Assembly: GCA_963580455.1 (NCBI GenBank)
Contig: OY756964.1
Coordinates: 24,774,001-24,838,000, forward strand
DNA: 64,000 nt
Direction of reading: 5' to 3'
Origin: Euonymus europaeus
Taxonomy: Eukaryota; Streptophyta; Magnoliopsida; Celastrales; Celastraceae
Shown here: one piece after another, positions 12,913 through 24,000 of the stretch
Position numbering within the stretch: position 1 is the stretch's first letter
Layout of the letters: each line of letters begins with the position of its first letter
Notes under the pieces: model-generated
What the model was told of the DNA's origin: nothing
Databases searched by the model: none
The model's input: the letters and a program-made list of their open reading frames with translations, nothing else
Program-made: the position numbers and the translations under genes

Positions 12913-15900
12913 AGGGCACACATCCATATGCTGCCCAACATTGAAGATTCCAGGACTGGCAACGAAAGCAAGCAGCACAAATATCACAAGAGTCCTCAAT
13001 TGGTAAAGGCACAATTGATGCTTGATAGACGCCTCTCCAAGACAAAGAGGTCATCCATCCAGGCTAAACAAGTTATTTCCAGTATTCAATCAAGCAATAT
13101 AAGACATGTTGAATTCTCCTTTTTTAGGTGCCCGGTCAATAGCAGTTCTCTTGTTCAGAATTCTATAAATAATAATTGCATTGCACTGCTCTCATCATCG
13201 ACTGAGAAAGATTCATCTTCTAAACATGCTTCCACTTAGAGCAACTTTCTATGGAAACTTGTTCGTACATAGCCAATTTTCATGCAATCTATCTACAATG
13301 ACCTTCTGATTGGATCAAACCATTGATATGAGATGTAGACATCTACCATTAAGTTTCAAATTCTATCCATTTAAAAGAAGCATCCATCATCGAGGTATCT
13401 AGAGTTCTTTCCACAAATCACAAGTGGGAATCCCCTTTTCATTGAAAAAAACATAAATCGAGATTTGGTTGACTTTTAGAAAAATGACTATCAAGCAATT
13501 TATCTAGTTAAAGCAATTGCAAGGAATCCTCAATTTATTTAGTTTAGACTACTTCTGTTGAAAAAAGTTTTGCAAAGTAAAGGAGATTGAATCATCTCCT
13601 TAAAGCAAAATAAAAGCCTACCTATTTAAAGCCCAGTCATACTACAATAAGTTTTATTTTACGGGCATTTCCAAACTGAACAATAGTTCATTCTTCAATG
13701 TCACCTGTAAAATATATTAATGACTATATGTCCCATTTATAAACTGAGCCAAGAAATAGCATGATCTCGAACTAAGAGATCTTTCTTGTTTCCAACTTGC
13801 AAATTTCTATATTCAACCACTGTTTTTCTTTTTTTTTTTATTTATTATGAAATACCATTTAACACTAAACAGAATCAATCAAAGACAAGCTGCAGGAGAG
13901 GTACTTACGGTAGAATGGGCAGAAGCATTCATTTACAGATAAGCATGCCTTTTTTTTTTTTGAATGCTAAAAATATAATTAAAATTAGGTCTTTGGCTCT
14001 TTGCAATAAGCTAGGATCTAACAAATTGGGTGGTAGCTTTGGCTTGAAGAGAGGAACAATAACCATTGTAATCATATTACCCAAGAATTCCAAACTTTCA
14101 AGGTAAAAGAACTTCCTAAATATCCATCCGTAAAAGCTGATAAATATCTAAATATCTATTTTCAAGGTGATAAAAGCTGGCACACTGCGTGGAATTCTTG
14201 CATGATTATGATGAAAGGGGATAGTTGTTATATTCACATGCCATTTAGGTTAACTAATTCCATCAGCTCTAGAAAATCTCCTTCAGCATCCATCTTATCC
14301 TATGGTTCTGCATAACAGAATGCAAAGTTTCTAATACTCAGAATCCCTCCACCGCCCACCGCCCCACCAAGTACAAAATGAATTATGCTTACTGCTTAGA
14401 CATCAACAATCTAAAGATGATAACATAGAACAAACATATAGAAAAAGCAATTGATGGGAAGTTGTTACAAATCCCATTTTCAGGCTATTTTGCAGTCTAA
14501 TATCATAAATGTCACCATCTTCTTCCAATAGGCACAGATTGCATAAGGAGATAACTGAACTTTCTCATTGTTGACTTACAGTGGTAGCTTGGATACCGAA
14601 TATGCCCGAACGATTGTAGATGTTACTGAATGCTGAAAAGGACTCAAACTGAGGAAACTTATTCAAGACATTTAGATCTGCAGATCATATGAGGAGAAAA
14701 CCAAGTTGAAGAATGAGAGGTGATTATACCAATGGAAACAAAAAGTAGCTACATGTCTTCTCCACATGGTAAAAGCAAATAAAAAAGACAAAAAGTGTAG
14801 CTACTGCAGAAAATAGGGAATCACACATAGAAACATGCAAACAAGTAGGTACATCAAATGGCAGGCAGCGAAGCAGTATTGCCTAAGCACATAAAAGCAT
14901 TTGTCCATCCATTCACATTTTCTAACATTACACATAAATCATAATCAATTCGAGATTGAGTATACTAAGAGGAACTTACATAGCCTTGAGTACATCCCTT
15001 TTCCCGGGCCACCAGTGGAGAATGATCCACCTCCTCCCATTAGCATCTGCATTATAATCACATTCACTACAACCTTTTAAGGTGGAATCCAATAAAAATT
15101 ACACATGGAAAATATATCAGATTTAGATATCCCAAATTGACTGGCGAACATGTGGCCCAGTGGTAGAGTTAAAGGAGTGAAATCTAGAGGCCACAAGTTC
15201 AATTCCTGAAAATAGATTCTCTAAATATATTATGTGAGCGTAAGGTCTCCAGAAGCGTTATGCATGGGGGTTGTTTACTTTTCCCAATATCTAGATACTT
15301 TCCCTTTATCTTATTTCAGTCTATGCATAAAAGCTTTATAGTTTTTAAACTATTTAATATGGAGGGCATAATTGAGCATATCAATTAGCAAAAAAAAAAC
15401 ACCTATTAATCATATTAATAAAAGAAATTATAAAATAAAATAAAAAACAGAATATATTAGTATAAAACTCCATTGAAATAACATAGTAAAAATAGAAGGA
15501 AAGGAACAGGAAAGGAACCAACAAAGTAACAGACCCAGACAGAAGTATCATTCTAGATAGACCGAAAAAGAGTCATTCAGGACTTGATATGGAAGTTCAA
15601 ATATCAAAACCTGAAGCACAGACAGAGTCATAGCATCCTTCTCCTCATACCAACCCCCAGCCAATTCAAATGCAAGAGTGAAATGTGTTCTTCCCTGCAG
15701 GGCAATATGACAGTTACTTAAAAGTCCTGGATGGATGATAAGAAAGATAAGATCTTCCACATTCTTAAGAAACATACCCCTGCATCAGCTTGATGACGAT
15801 AATCGCCTCCAACGTACACAGATTTCGGCTCTTCAGAACGAGGTATACTTGGTAGGTAAGACAAAAGTGGTTCAGCAACTGATAAGAGTTCCTCATGTTC

Positions 15901-17698
15901 AACGCCCGAAGCAGCAAGAACCATCCGAGAAGAAGTATAATTTTCCTAAATTTTTCATAACATACCAGTCTTGAGATAAGGAAAGCTTGGTAGAAAAAAG
16001 AAAAAAAATGATGAGATAATAAAATGAAATAGATATCACATTTTTAAATGAAATTTTTTCATACTCACAGCAACAAACTGCTCCAAAATATCACTATTCA
16101 ATCTGTTTATTGCAGATTCTGGGGCTAAAAGAGGATTTGCCAATGCACCATGATACCCAGCAGAGTGAATTGCCTCCAAAAGCAAGCCAGGTGGATTATT
16201 AGAAGCTTCGCTGATTTCATTTTTCATCTTTTGAAGCTGCAAAAATAGCGTCATTTTTGTGTAACCAAAGTTCTATTGCGAGAGAACATTAGCAGATGAA
16301 CGGCGAAACCATGGAAAGATACCTGTTCATTGACCTCCCAATCCAAGAAAGCAGGGTTTATGACAGAGTCAACTAGCACCTCTACCATTTCAGGTACATA
16401 AGTCTTCAGAGCATCATAGGTATACCCCATCTGCTCCCTTGAAGCTGAGGCAGAAACATGTCCACCAATTGCCTCTACTTCCCTCACAACACGGAGGTGG
16501 CTTCGATTTCTTGTGCTATTAAAGGCCATACGCTCTAGGAGATGTGTAGCCCCAGAAATGTCTGGTGATTCATAGATTGAACCACAGTCGACATATAACC
16601 CAATTGATGCTACGGGATTCTGATTGGCAACACAATCAAATAGTAATTTCTCAATAAATTTATAAGTTTAATCCTCCCATGACTTCCATGATTCCATAAA
16701 CAATACACACGTACCGCTGAAGTTTCTGAGACAATTTTGACACCATTTGGAAGAATTGTGACTTCAGTTTTGCTTGGCTCAACATAATCAGGCAGCACAG
16801 GCGGGTGGTCAACACCTGTAAGAGGGAAATTGAGAGGCGGCAAGGACCTCGAGTGCTCCCCAGTCAGCCAGCTAAAGAAACCACCAAAAGAGGATGACTT
16901 CGAGGAAACAACACTTGAACTTGCAAATCTTGCAGGTGCTCCATTCCACATGCGGTACTAAACCAGTTTGATTTCAGAAAATTGCATTTCCATATATCCC
17001 GAAATTCCAGATACATTTATAAAAAAAGCAAAACTCAGCTAACAACACCATGTCAAGTTAACATCGTGAATGCACCTCGTATAGGCAGTTAAGCACTGCT
17101 GCTACCTCCTCCCAAATATTACCCATTTTCAAATTTGTTACCCAAATGAATATTTGGTTGCTCAATGCATCAATCTATCTGAAACAAAATTTCAAATTTT
17201 CCCTATAAAAATATTCGTAGTTAAATACAAAACTTCACATTCCAAAAATTATAAAAATTAATTGACTATCCAGTTTTATGGGAAACATCTGAACACTTGG
17301 AATCCATATTTCTCGTTTCTAGCAAGACGCAAACAAATAGAATTAACTCAATCAGTTCCATCAATTGATCTATTACGACCATTCAGGTGCATCACTGTCT
17401 TTGCGATAGAAGCGCCAAATTCCATCAGAATATCTTTTTTTTTCATATGTTGCTGGCGACAAACAAAAACCAAATATATCCAATAAACAAAAAAAATCTG
17501 CAACAGAACTACGATCAGATCCAACCACTAATAGAAGGAGTTACTCGTGATTTAACAGACAGAAAATTTTCATTCAAACAAGTATTTATGATACTTGGCA
17601 ACGAGATCCAATGAGTAGGGGACGAAGTTAAGATCACCAGAGATAGAGACGATGCTAACCTTAAGAGCCCGAAGACGAGAAGCAGAGGTTCTGTACAT
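9887..17698 (-). CDS. Mitochondrial processing peptidase, alpha subunit
   Basis: The product is the non-catalytic, substrate-binding partner of the dimeric peptidase that removes presequences from imported mitochondrial proteins. In plants it is part of the cytochrome bc1 complex. Exons (minus) are 17698-17660, 16957-16715, 16619-16323, 16236-16069, 15945-15778, 15694-15611, 15046-14980, 14677-14580, 11977-11905, 11821-11751, 11649-11600, 10167-10055 and 9939-9887, giving 507 aa. The start [13 protein letters not shown] is rich in Arg and Ser, as in a mitochondrial presequence. An in-frame ATG at 17860 exists, but its added residues do not match the family. The M16 zinc motif is degenerate (ATHLLERM at 118-125; the second His is replaced by Arg), which marks the alpha subunit. 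The Gly-rich loop [14 protein letters not shown] that binds the presequence is intact, as are MNLESR and EDIGRQ. Intron 8 is 2.6 kb and holds a SINE and a long (GA)n tract; intron 7 is short. Another SINE lies in intron 6. Confidence 0.95.
12623..12776 (+). mobile_element. tRNA-derived SINE with perfect 15-bp target duplication
   Basis: The 154-base element is bracketed by two identical copies of AGTGAGAATAACCCT (12608-12622 and 12777-12791). Near its 5' end, 'tggcactgtgatagagtt' resembles a tRNA A box. About 35 bases on, 'ggtcacaagttcaattcc' resembles a B box. The 3' body has 'gcgtaaggtctgcgtaca' and 'ccccgtgcgggaggcttgtg', which recall the widespread plant Au SINE family. It lies in MPP intron 8, in antisense to the gene. 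Confidence 0.85.
12830..12906. repeat. (GA)n microsatellite in MPP intron 8
   Basis: About 38 GA units on the plus strand (CT in the MPP pre-mRNA) are followed by a short GGGAGGGAGGG tail. It sits about 40 bases to the right of the SINE target duplication. The open frames across it encode only Arg-Glu or Ser-Leu runs and are not genes. Confidence 0.95.
15136..15281 (+). mobile_element. Second tRNA-derived SINE, same family as at 12.6 kb
   Basis: Its first 60 bases closely match the SINE at 12623: 'acatgtggcccagtggtagag' (a good A box) and 'ggccacaagttcaattcct' (B box). The 3' part shares 'gcgtaaggtct' and 'gcatggg' but is shorter and more diverged. TCCCAA occurs just outside each end (15130-15135 and 15282-15287), a possible worn target duplication. 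It lies in intron 6 of the MPP gene, antisense. Confidence 0.7.
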
Positions 17699-18153
17699 GG
17701 TGGCCGATGCTCGCTGTAAAACCGTAGAGGATTCTCGGTCTCGAATATCGAGCTTTCCTTTTAGTGGTGGCTGTGTGGGAGACTCGCTGAAGAGGGTTGC
17801 TGCGTTAATTACCGGCGTATTGGGTAGCAAAACCGTGCGAGTTAACGTAGGCACGTGCAATTTTGGGACATTTGATTAATATAATTACGTGGGAATATTT
17901 AAGAATTAACTAAACACCCGAGAATATAAAAAGACCCAAATACTTTAGTGAAATTTAAGGAGATATAAAAATTAATTTAAAGGTTTTTATTGATGTAACA
18001 ATTTTAAAAATTTTGGGTATTATTATTTCACTGAAATTATATATCATTCTTAATCGGTTATGATGAAATCTTTCCTCTTTGAAGGTTATGAGTTTGATTC
18101 CGGTCAAATCCGTACATAAAATTAAAGTATGCATTATGTTTGTCATTTGGAAG

Positions 18154-18558
18154 TAGGGATGACAATGGGTCAGATTTTGTGCAGGTTGTGAAAAATTCGT
18201 CTCAGACCTCTTCAATGCCTCTGCCTCCTACCAGTCCTCGGGACTTACTATTTGTACCCACCTCGGACTCGCTGGTTTACCTATCCCGCATGTATATATA
18301 TGTGTGTATTTTATATGTATATACATGTATATATACTATTTGGTCACACACGCATAATATTGTATATTTTATATAATTATTTAAGTATACCACAGGTATA
18401 TCGAGTTGAGGGTCGCCTATACCTGTATCCTATCCAAGGTTGGATAATGATTTTTAAACCCGAATTTGATCGATGTACTTATCAGATAGAGTAAAATCCG
18501 ACAGACTTTGATCGGATGCAGACGGGCTGGACAAGTCGGTTTAAAATTGACATCCTTA
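18154..18558. mobile_element. hAT-like MITE, 405 bp
   Basis: The ends TAGGGATGACAAT and (reverse complement of the right end) TAAGGATGTCAAT form an imperfect terminal inverted repeat. Outside them are TTTGGAAG (18146-18153) and TTTGAAAG (18559-18566), an 8-base target duplication with one mismatch. Eight bases is the hAT signature length. No transposase is encoded, so the element is non-autonomous. Confidence 0.75.
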
Positions 18559-20954
18559 TTTGAAAGTATTATGTGACCACATAAATTTACCAAGTGCTCA
18601 CTTAAGGGGAGGGGACGAAGCCAAAAATTGGGATGAGGGGAACACCACCAGGGTTCGGGTGGAGCATCCCCGAAAGGAAAAAAAAGATTATTTATATTTC
18701 TAGTCCAGAAAATACAACTTGTTGAGTGTAACAACTTAGTTTGTTTTACCTCTCCAATTTTTTCTGGCTTTGGTACTAAAATAATTATGTTCATGTTAGC
18801 TGTAGTCGCTTATCAAAAGGCAATTATAAAAAGAGATAAGGGCTAAAAAAAATCATATACTTTGGAAAAATAGTCGATTAAGTCGTTATATTTTATTTTG
18901 GACTGTCAATTCATGAATACATCAACTCTAGAAAATGATCTAAACAAACCCATGACACATTTTTTGTTAGAACATCGGTGACGTAGTTGTTAACTATGCC
19001 ACATGTATTTTTTTTAAAAAAAATACGCCCTCCATCCCATTTTTATTATCTCATTTAATTTTAGTATTACTCCTATTCAATTTGACATTTATACTCACAT
19101 TAATGAACATAATTATTTAGCTCTTTCAGCTTTTCAATTTAAAGATAACAAAAGGTACGATGAGAAAAATGAATAAAATTAATTTTAATTAATTAAAATG
19201 AGCAAAGCATTTTCGTACATGTAAAAAAAGAATAGATGTAACAGATAATTTTTTATTTTTTTTTACTCACACGTGACTTTTTCTTCCCCGACCATCATTT
19301 TTAAGGAAGTTCTTAAAAAGACATCTGAGAGCGGAAAAGATAGACCCTTGCGCTACCATAGAGAGATAGTGTGCTATCCACATGATTTAGCCCCAAATTC
19401 CTAATTACGGCTCATAAGTGTTTGGCCTAAAATGTTGTTGTGTTGATAGGAATATATAGCGCCAACAGTCATTAAAATACTGATTCAAACGTCAATTTTA
19501 TTAATTTTATTGAATAATTAAGGAAGGACGACCTGAGAATCCCTTATATTACAAGAATCGATCTAATTACAGAAAGTAATTAAAAAAATGATCACTCCAA
19601 ATTGTTCCTCGAAACCACCCAATCCAATAAAAGACTACGACCCAGTAAAACATATAATTCTAGAATTCTCTAGAAGTTTAAGTTTCTTCTTTCATCTACA
19701 TCAGATATGAAGTTTAATTTGACAACAGAAAATCCGTTTATATGAGGTGAAAGAAGTTTCTCGGCGTTGAACAAGCACACTCCACCTTTTGTGGGTTTTA
19801 CTTTTGTTTGATCCAATAATATAAGATTTTGGTTTTGATAATTACTAAATTATCCTTTTACTCTCATTCATTTTTAACTCATTCAACTGCGGTGAATGTG
19901 TTAAAAAATTCATTACAAGGAGTAAAATAAAAAAAATTAGATAAATTTCAATATATACCAATCGTAACAAACCACTATAAATTAATATATATCAATTTAG
20001 TACACAAGTATATAGCATTCATTAATTATTTTAAAGAATAAGAGTTTCATGCAGGAATCATGAGATCATAACCAAACTCTCGTGACTCGTGACATATACA
20101 AATTTCTTCAAATGTTGTGATTGGGCAAGACACAAATGAGGCCAGTAATGAATGAGCTGTCCGAATCAACGACGTCAATGTCACGCGCGCCTACGTGATC
20201 TCCACGAGTCAACCTTTTTCTTACAGATCCAAACCCGACCCGACAAAACCACTGAAACGTCAAAAGTCAAACATTCGTACCAATCAAGACCTTCCTAATG
20301 GGCACCACAGTCGATCAATCCCCACGAAAAGTAAAAGGAGCTAGTAATAGTCGCGGACATACGGTGCCATTTTAATTTTTAAATTAAAAATTAAACCTAT
20401 TTATCTCCCTTCCCAATTATCCATTGCTTCGATAGTGTCTGGTGTTCTTTGATGTTATTAATTATTCAATTTTCATTTCGTAAAGATTCAGAGGAGTTCA
20501 TGGGACCTAATAACACTCGCACATGTGTTGACAGGGTAAATCCAACATTCAAGAACGTAATGTTTTTATAGGGGTTACATTTAGTTGGAATTTGTTGTAA
20601 ATTTTTACGCTTATACATGTTTATCGTATTTATCGTCTCCGCGTCTCAAACCCTGATCAAATGGTATTGAACATTACCACTGTTGGATTCACTCCCGACA
20701 CACCGCATGTGCTACCATGCACATACGGATCCTATCGTAACACAATGTTCCCACCATCGTGTGAATTGACACCATTCGATTGATTTTGATACAGCACATC
20801 GAGATAGCAAAAAGATAATTAATCACCAAAAAAATGGAACATAGTCCATTGAATAATTTCTCCACCAAAATATAACAAATCTCTAGAATATGAAAAACCA
20901 CCAAAGGAAAGCGAGTTGTTTAGCCGCCTGTTTCCTTTGTGAACTTTTCTTGTC

Positions 20955-20963
20955 TATAAAAAA
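20955..20963 (+). promoter_or_regulatory. TATA-like box of the PFK gene
   Basis: TATAAAAAA lies 128 bases before the upstream ATG. Initiation about 30 bases downstream would give a 5' leader of about 105 bases without an obvious intron. It is a sequence match only. Confidence 0.45.
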
Positions 20964-21090
20964 GCAATCCGTTCCACACAACACCCATAATCGTTGTTAT
21001 TTCTTCTCTGTGGTTTTGGTCAAACGAGTCTCCTATAAGAATGGGGTCTCTATGTTCCATTTCTGCAAGCTCGTTTTTCTCTGTCGTTGA

Positions 21091-24000
21091 ATGGACTCAA
21101 CTTCAATCTCCTCTTTGAATTCGCGTTTTCTCAATCCGTCCATAGGTGGCATTTCCAGGAAATATAGCGCTGTGAGTTTCACTTCTGCAGGTTCAAGATC
21201 GGCGCCTGGTTCGAGGATCGGATCTCCAACTCGTGCGATGGCTTCAACTAACATCAACGGCTCCAACACGAAGATCGTGACCGGTGAAGCTGGTTATGTT
21301 CTTGAAGATGTTCCTCATTTGAGTGATTATATACCTGATCTTCCTGTACGTTTCTCTTTCTCTATGGATATGTATCATATATGTGCTGTGTTTCTGTATC
21401 TCTGTATTGTGCATAGTTATGTATGAATTCTTTTGATCGATTATTCATTGGTGGATGAAAATTTGGAGGGAAAGAAACGGTGTTAGTTATGCTTTTCATG
21501 TGTTTGTTGTTTTGCAAGTTAATTTTTAAGCTGAACTTTAATTTATAGACCATTGAAGGCAGAATCCTGGCTGTTCTTCTTTTTAGATTTTCATGTGATG
21601 TTGTTTCTCAGGAATTGTGGCAGTTGCATGTTTGATCCTGTTTAGTATCCCTTATATTTTTCTTTTTTGGAGTTTTATGTAGGCTTTTGTTGGATATTGG
21701 ATGCATATTTTGTTCTTTTGTTGTTTTCCTCTTGCACTCTTATTCTTGCTTTGTTTGATTGATTGGGCCTTCGTTGGGGGATTTTGGGTTGATTGTGACT
21801 TGCTATTACTGAAATGCGATCTTATTAATTGTCATTTTTCTTATGTAAATATGACTTCTCTTTTCTTCTTTTTTCTCATCTGTGTCTGGCAGACCTTTCC
21901 TAATCCGTTGCGACACAATCCTGCATACTCAGTTGTTAAGTGAGTTTGGTTTGGTTCTCGCCTGTTGAAAATAATTTTTGTTGTTTTTCTTTTTCTTTTA
22001 AAAAAAATATTTATTTCAAAATATTTAGAGTTGTTCTGTCGATCTTAGAATTCTCATTGGTTAAAGTTTTTTTTTTGACAGGCAGTATTTTGTCGACATG
22101 GATGACTCTGTTCCGCAAAAGGTAAGAACTTCTCTGTGGCAAATTTCCATTTTTGTGTATTTACTTTCTCTACATTCTCTCCTTATGTCAGGTTATATGA
22201 CAGAGTAGTTCACTATTGAGAGTATAATCCCCTTGAAACGCATTACTGGACACTTAGTCTAACTATAATTTGCAGTTTCGATGATAATGCTCTTATTGAC
22301 CAAATTTAATTTTTATATAGTCTCTGATGGCACTGCTGAGATCTTGCATAGTTCATCAATTATAGTTTTACTTAAAATTGAGTTGCAATGCATACTGATT
22401 GTGTTTTTTAGAAGGGGCTCATTATTTTGGGTTGGAAGTGGCAAGGTTTATGGGCTGTAAGAGATGAGTTGGAACTCCATAAAATTTGATGGACATCTGT
22501 CTTTATATTTCAGATTGTCGTGCACAAGGATACCGCAAGAGGCATACATTTTCGACGTGCTGGACCCCGTCAGAAGGTATGTTTCATAATGCCTTGCATA
22601 TGCGATTGGTAATGTAATAATGAGAGGTCATGTGATATTTTGTAACTTTCTGTTGGATGTTTCGCAGGTTTATTTTGAGTCAGATGAAGTCCATGCTTGT
22701 ATTGTGACGTGTGGAGGTTTATGCCCTGGACTCAATACAGTTATCAGAGAACTTGTGTGTGGCTTATACGACATGTATGGAGTCACAAGAGTCCTTGGAA
22801 TTGATGTAAGTAATTAGTAGTCTATTTGTACTTTGTTTAGATCATGATCTTTCTATTCCTCCTTCTATATGTGCTGTAGAACCTTTCTAATGTATATAAC
22901 TCAGTGATATATCAGCAAAACAATTTTGGTCTGCATAATTGATCGCATTGTTAACTTATGAGGCAATTTTCTCTGTAGGGAGGATACAGAGGCTTTTACG
23001 CTCGAAATACAATTTCTTTGACCCCGAAGATTGTCAATGATATCCATAAACGTGGTGGAACCATCTTGGGGACATCACGAGGTGGTCATGATACCACGAA
23101 GATAGTTGACAGCATTCAAGATCGAGGGATTAATCAGGTTTGTGGAGATACAATTTGTTTGACACTAGACTATGCATGCCTTCCGAATGAACCAATGTTG
23201 ATTCTAAACTTTGTACCAAATCAGGTTTATATAATTGGAGGAGATGGAACACAGAAAGGAGCATCTGTGATTTTTGAGGTAATCCAATTTTGTTGAAGTA
23301 ACTTCTGCAATTGAGTTGATAAGTTCTCTTTGTTTCTTTAATGGAATCTGATTGTGATCTGTCTTTAGCATTACTTTGTTCTTTATTATCCTACAAGTGG
23401 TTGTTATTCATTTTATTTTCCTGAAAATTTTGACTATTCAATTGTTCAGGAAGTTAGGAAACGCGGGCTTAAAGTTGCAGTTGTTGGGATCCCTAAGACC
23501 ATCGATAATGACATTCCAGTTGAGTTAGATACTCCTTTTTGTTGGAGAAACACGGCTAATAACTAGATAGTACCATAACGCTATGGCATGTCCTTGAATT
23601 TCTTTTTCCATGACAGGTTATTGACAGGTCATTTGGCTTCGACACTGCAGTAGAGGAGGCTCAACGTGCTATCAATGCAGCACATGTGGAATCTGAAAGC
23701 ATTGAGAATGGTATTGGGCTTGTAAAGTTGATGGGTCGCTACAGTGGTAAGCTCTCATCTACATTTTTACCTTCAAAGTCTTAAAGTAGTCTCCATCTCC
23801 TTTCGACTTCCATTTGTACTGGATTATATTCAGGCATTAGGTATTGGCTTATCTTTAAGTCAAGTCAGCAAAGTGTTTGATTTTATCCCCTCGTAGTTGG
23901 ATTCACGGTCCCTTCTCACTATATTGCTATCTGAAATAATAACTTCCAGTTGTATCACCATGAATTTTCTTGCAAGCTCTATTTTTTGCACTCTGCCAAT

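Larger units (their letters stand above)
17699..21090. other. Divergent intergenic region between MPP and PFK
   Basis: No gene is visible. The two neighbours are transcribed away from each other, so both promoters lie here. It contains a hAT-type MITE (18154-18558), a tRNA-like patch near 18070-18110 ('ggttatgagtttgattcc') that may be a SINE relic, and what looks like one end of a Stowaway element at about 19028 ('ccctccatcccatttttatt') with no matching right end. A TATA-like box for PFK is at 20955. The rest is AT-rich and featureless. Confidence 0.6.

Noticed and set aside
12621..13239. Several open frames of 60-160 codons across the (GA)n tract
   Set aside because: They encode long Arg-Glu or Ser-Leu runs produced by the microsatellite and lie in an intron of the MPP gene on both strands.
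17699..17860. Upstream in-frame ATG at 17860 that would extend the MPP alpha subunit by 54 residues
   Set aside because: The added residues (MHVPTLTRTVLLPNTP...) do not resemble the family N terminus, whereas MYRTSASR does. I kept the downstream start at 17698.
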